Part shown: positions 60,340-64,000 of the stretch, in pieces
Layout: the number at the start of each line of letters is the position of its first letter
Numbering within the stretch: the first letter of the stretch is position 1
Source of the DNA: Calcarisporiella thermophila CBS 279.70
Lineage: Eukaryota > Calcarisporiellomycota
Reading direction: 5' to 3'
Length of the DNA stretch: 64,000 bases
NCBI RefSeq assembly: GCF_041956535.1
Contig: NW_027192201.1
Location: 796,206 to 860,205, forward strand
Made by a program: the position numbers and the translations under genes
Notes under the pieces: model-generated
The model's input: only the letters and a program-made list of their open reading frames with translations
Databases searched by the model: none
What the model was told of the DNA's origin: nothing

Positions 60340-63126
60340 ATGACAAAACGCGCAAGATCCCGATCGAGATCGCCTTCATCTAAACGTAAGTGTAGCATCT
60401 CAGGCGAATCTCCTAAAGAGAATCACATACGCAATTCAGGACCCAAGCGACTTTTTAGCGCTAGCTCAGGCAAAAACCTGGCTTCAGCAATAGACTTTGA
60501 TGATGAGCATAAAAGTGAGTCTACTTCTAATAAAATGGTGGAAGACGAGGATGAAGTTGATCCTCTTGATGCTTTCATGGTGGGAGTAAACGCTGAAGTG
60601 GCCGAATTAAACAAACAGGATGCCCAGCGGTTAGAGCTTTTACATGGAAAAGGAAGGAGTGGGCGGGCAAATGGACGGGTAAACGAGGACGAGGAAAATG
60701 AGGAAGAGACTTCGGATCCAGAAGACATCTTAGCGTAAGTCTAGTGCTAATTCATGTTTGCTACGTTCATCCTAACCACTCTTTTTTGTTTTTTCTTTAT
60801 ATTCAGATTGGCATCAAAAAAGGTCAAGAAAAAAGATCTCGCTATTGTTGATCATTCACAAATCAAATACGAACCGTTTCGTAAGGATTTCTATATTGAA
60901 CATCCTGAACTGCAAGAGATGACTCCAGATCAGGTCGACCTTTTGCGTATTGAACTAGATGGAATTAAAATCCGTGGGGTTGACTGTCCAAAACCAATCA
61001 AAAAATGGACCCATGCTGGAATGCCCGCTGGATGGTAAATAGTCATTTCCTTTTTTTTCGCTGAAGCTCTCATATTCACGATTTCTAATGCTTGTTTTTT
61101 TTTTTCAGTCTTGAGGTGATCAGAAAACTTAACTTCGTAAAACCAACCCCTATCCAAGCTCAGGCAATTCCTGCTATCATGAACGGTCGTGATGTGATTG
61201 GCGTCGCAAAGACAGGCTCGGGGAAAACTATCGCGTTCTTATTACCCATGTTTCGTCATATAATGGACCAGCGCTTTCTTGAACCAGGAGAGGGTCCGAT
61301 CGCAGTTATCATGACGCCAACGCGCGAACTAGCTGTGCAAATTCATAAAGAGTGCAAGCTGTTCCTAAAGATCCTTGGTCTGAGGGTAAGCTAATCATGA
61401 CGCATTCATGCAAAACTTTCGTGAACCCATACTAATACGATTTTCCCATATAATAGGCTGTCTGTGCTTATGGTGGCTCTCCTATTAAAGATCAAATTGC
61501 CGAACTCAAGCGTGGAGCGGAAATTGTAGTCTGTACCCCTGGGCGAATGATCGACCTCCTTTGCGCTAACTCTGGGCGTGTAACCAATTTACGTCGATGC
61601 ACTTATCTAGTATTGGATGAGGCCGACCGCATGTTTGATATGGGTTTCGAACCGCAAGTGATGCGAATTGTTAATAATGTACGCCCCGACCGACAAACCG
61701 TTTTATTCTCAGCTACTTTTCCAAGACAAATGGAGGCGCTTGCACGAAAGATTCTCCGCCGCCCACTTGAAATCACAGTAGGCGGCCGCAGCGTGGTATC
61801 GGACGACGTTCAACAGGTGGTGGAGGTGATCGAGGATGACAAAAAATTCTTGCGTTTATTGGAGATTTTGGGCGAGACTTATCATAAGCATCCTGATGAG
61901 TTGACCCTTATCTTTGTGGATCGTCAAGAGGCAGCAGATAACTTACTAGGAGATTTGATGCGGAGAGGATATTTTTGCATGTCCATACACGGAGGAAAGG
62001 TAAATAGTATTATTGCGTTTTTTAATACACTTTGATTAACTGGGGTTTTTTTTTTCTCCATTAGGATCAAGCTGATCGTGATAGCACAATTCGTGACTTC
62101 AAGAATAGCATTTTCAACATTCTAATAGCTACTTCAGTTGCAGCGCGTGGCCTCGATGTCAAAAAGCTTGGCCTCGTGATAAACTATGAATGCCCCAATC
62201 ATATGGAAGACTATGTGCATCGTTGCGGTCGCACTGGTCGTGCGGGTAACAAGGGTATAGCATACACATTTATCACTCCAGAGCAAGATCGCTATGCGAT
62301 GGATATCTTGAAAGCGCTGCGAATGAGTAAACAGCCAATACCTGAGGAGCTACAGAATCTAGTCAATGGGTTCCAAGAGAAAATCAAGGCTGGGTCGGCA
62401 CGGGCAGCAGGATCAGGCTTCGGTGGAAAAGGGCTGGAAAAACTGGAGAAAGAGCGTGATACTCTCAAGAAACTGCAGCGTAGGACTCATGGAGGCGACG
62501 TGTCCGACCAAGAGAGTGACGAGGAAACAGGCGAGCTCGAAGGAGATGAAGTGGTGCCATTCGAAGCGAAACTAGTCAAGAAGACCGAGCCTGTTTTGCC
62601 TGCGGTGAAAGTAGATACTAAGGATCCTTCTGCTCGTCAGGCGCTCAAGGCTGCACAGGAGGCTGCGGCACGCATCAGTGCCCTTGTAGCCGATAAGAGC
62701 AAGCAAGGCCAAGCGAAAGATATCCTTTCTGAAATCAATTCCCGCTTCGCTGCGGGAGCCACGCAGGCCGCTGGAAAATTGGGCGAGAAGGCCGAGGGCG
62801 AAGGAAAATCGTTCTGCTACGAGGTTGAAATCAACGACTACCCACAGAAGGCGCGCTGGCGTATTAACAATAAAGAAACAATATCCCAAATCACAGAGGA
62901 CACAGGGGCGGCCATCACAACTCGTGGGACTTATTTCCCCCCTGGAAAGCAACCTGGACCGGGAGAGCGAAAGCTATATTTGGTTATTGAAGGTGATACT
63001 GAGATGATGGTGGAGCTAGCCAAGAATGAAGTTAGACGAATCTTGACCGAAGCGACCATTGCTGCGATGGAGCAGGAGGCACGGCAAGGTGCCGGATCCG
63101 CAGTTGGACGCTATTCTGTTGTGTAA
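60340..63126 (+). CDS. PRP5: PRP5/DDX46 DEAD-box RNA helicase
   Basis: Spliceosomal ATPase that remodels U2 snRNP for branch-site recognition; 834 residues from exons 60340-60734, 60807-61034, 61109-61385, 61457-61999 and 62065-63126. The short Arg/Ser-rich start ([15 protein letters not shown]) and DPLDAFMV are hallmarks of the Prp5/DDX46 group. Helicase motifs follow in order: Q motif [14 protein letters not shown], Walker A TGSGKT, PTRELA, TPGR, DEAD, SAT and [10 protein letters not shown]. The C-terminal 300 residues include an acidic linker and a terminal domain ([29 protein letters not shown]) shared with Prp5/DDX46. All five exons are phase-consistent. Confidence 0.96.
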
Positions 63127-63402
63127 AGTCGAAAAAAGAAAAATGCAGATTCTTCCTGTAACCTATCTTTTCTACCTCTTCTTCTTCTAATCTTATTTGC
63201 TTTTTACCTTGGAAGTATATAAATAAATCCTCCATTTTTGTCGAGACATTCAATTTTAATATTGCGTGGAATCTAGTAGAAATGGTCTGATTAAATTCTA
63301 GGGACGGCTTTGCTGCGTCACTTTTTTCCCGATTTCTGCCGCTCGTTTTGTTTTCGACCGCTTTTAGAGCAAGGGGTTCGAGACCAAAAAAAACTGACTC
63401 TA
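63127..63402. other. PRP5 3' region and fumarase upstream region
   Basis: About 275 bases, T-rich at first, then mixed. GGGTTCGAGACC at 63374-63385 resembles a tRNA B-box, but no tRNA fold surrounds it. Confidence 0.5.
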
Positions 63403-64000
63403 ATGTTGAACGCTTTTAAGTTTGCCTCGCGCGTTCCGGTGAGAATTTTTTAGGGGAAATAATTCTGTGGTGATAAATACCCTTACGAGAGTCTCTTTCT
63501 AGGTTGGACAACAGACGCGACTATTCAGTGTTTCTGCCTCTATCATGGTTAATATCCATTTCCCATATTTTTGCATCTCTGGCGTTCAATTAACCTTTGC
63601 TTCATCCATAGCAAAAATTCAGAGTTGAACGTGATACTTTCGGTGAGCTGCAAGTCCCTGCCGACAAGTACTGGGGCGCGCAGACTCAACGGTAAGCATG
63701 ATGAATTGAATTGAGGATTTTCTGGGAGCGCAAATGCGGAGATAATCTGACATTTTTCTTATTTAATTAAGATCTCTTCAAAACTTCAAGATTGGTGGGG
63801 AGCGTGAGCGTATGCCCGAGCCACTTATCAAAGCCTTTGGAGTGGTGAAAAAGGCCGCCGCAACTGCTAATATGACCTATGGACTTGACTCCAAAATTGG
63901 TCAGGCGATTATTCAAGCCGCTGACGAAGTTGCCTCGGGGAAGTTGATTGACCACTTCCCACTGGTGGTCTGGCAGACTGGCTCTGGTACCCAGACAAAC
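63403..64000 (+). CDS. FUM1: Fumarate hydratase, class II (5' part)
   Basis: Fumarase of the tricarboxylic acid cycle; the gene runs off the window. Exons are 63403-63438, 63503-63547, 63612-63691 and 63772 onward. The first two exons encode a basic, hydroxylated presequence ([12 protein letters not shown] then [11 protein letters not shown]) typical of mitochondrial import. The mature protein starts [16 protein letters not shown] and continues with [18 protein letters not shown] and [12 protein letters not shown], conserved class II substrate-binding blocks. The last codon of exon 2 is ATG: a transcript starting downstream, or leaky scanning, would give MQKFRVERD, a cytosolic form. Dual targeting of fumarase is well known; the mechanism here is inferred. 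Confidence 0.95.

Noticed and set aside
63370-63390. tRNA B-box-like GGTTCGAGACC
   Set aside because: No A-box at the right distance and no cloverleaf; it is in the fumarase leader.

Overview
The window is gene-dense nuclear DNA from a fungus. The Gti1/Pac2 (WOPR) regulator and the SUR7/PalI-type membrane protein belong to fungal families, and a sphingoid base kinase, CreC/WDR20, Sin3, Xrn1 and a full neurofibromin fit that reading. Genes carry several short introns (about 50-100 bp), mostly GT-AG with a few GC-AG. The lineage cannot be fixed by eye; dense introns together with a full-length neurofibromin would suit an early-diverging fungus, but that is inference. All exon models below were joined by hand from splice signals and reading-frame phase, and most close exactly in frame.

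Layout. 0-11 kb: partial mitochondrial carrier (-), SIN3 co-repressor (+, broken by a 429-base assembly gap), a FYVE zinc-finger protein (+), then about 2.3 kb of gene-poor DNA with two inverted repeats. 11-17 kb: tandem paralogous monocarboxylate-type MFS transporters (+). 17-31 kb: mitochondrial J-protein (+), TPR protein (-), SUR7-like protein (+), XRN1 exoribonuclease (-, 15 exons), an unrecognised basic protein with five LPDDTF-type motifs (+) and an orphan protein (-). 32-40 kb: vacuolar-type amino acid transporter (-), YANK/STK32-like kinase (+), sphingoid base kinase (-), then 2.2 kb without genes. 40-52 kb: a 2732-residue neurofibromin/IRA RasGAP (+) and a CreC/WDR20 WD40 protein (+). 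52-64 kb: PP2A catalytic subunit (-), PhoD-like phosphatase (-), PAM18/TIM14 (+), mitochondrial ribosomal protein uS15m (-), WOPR regulator (-), PRP5/DDX46 helicase (+) and the start of fumarase (+).

This is housekeeping and signalling content rather than an accessory island. I see no defence system, biosynthetic cluster or CRISPR array and no intact transposon. Functional links are thematic: Ras/PKA-type control (neurofibromin), PP2A and CreC nutrient signalling, and mitochondrial biogenesis (PAM18, uS15m, J-protein, fumarase, carrier). The most unusual items are the LPDDTF-repeat protein, a PP2A subunit ending in TPDYL rather than TPDYFL, a TTAGGTTAGGTTA-type motif shared by three promoter regions, an ATG-only first exon in PAM18, a possible second start codon at an exon junction in fumarase, and a TA-flanked inverted-repeat element.
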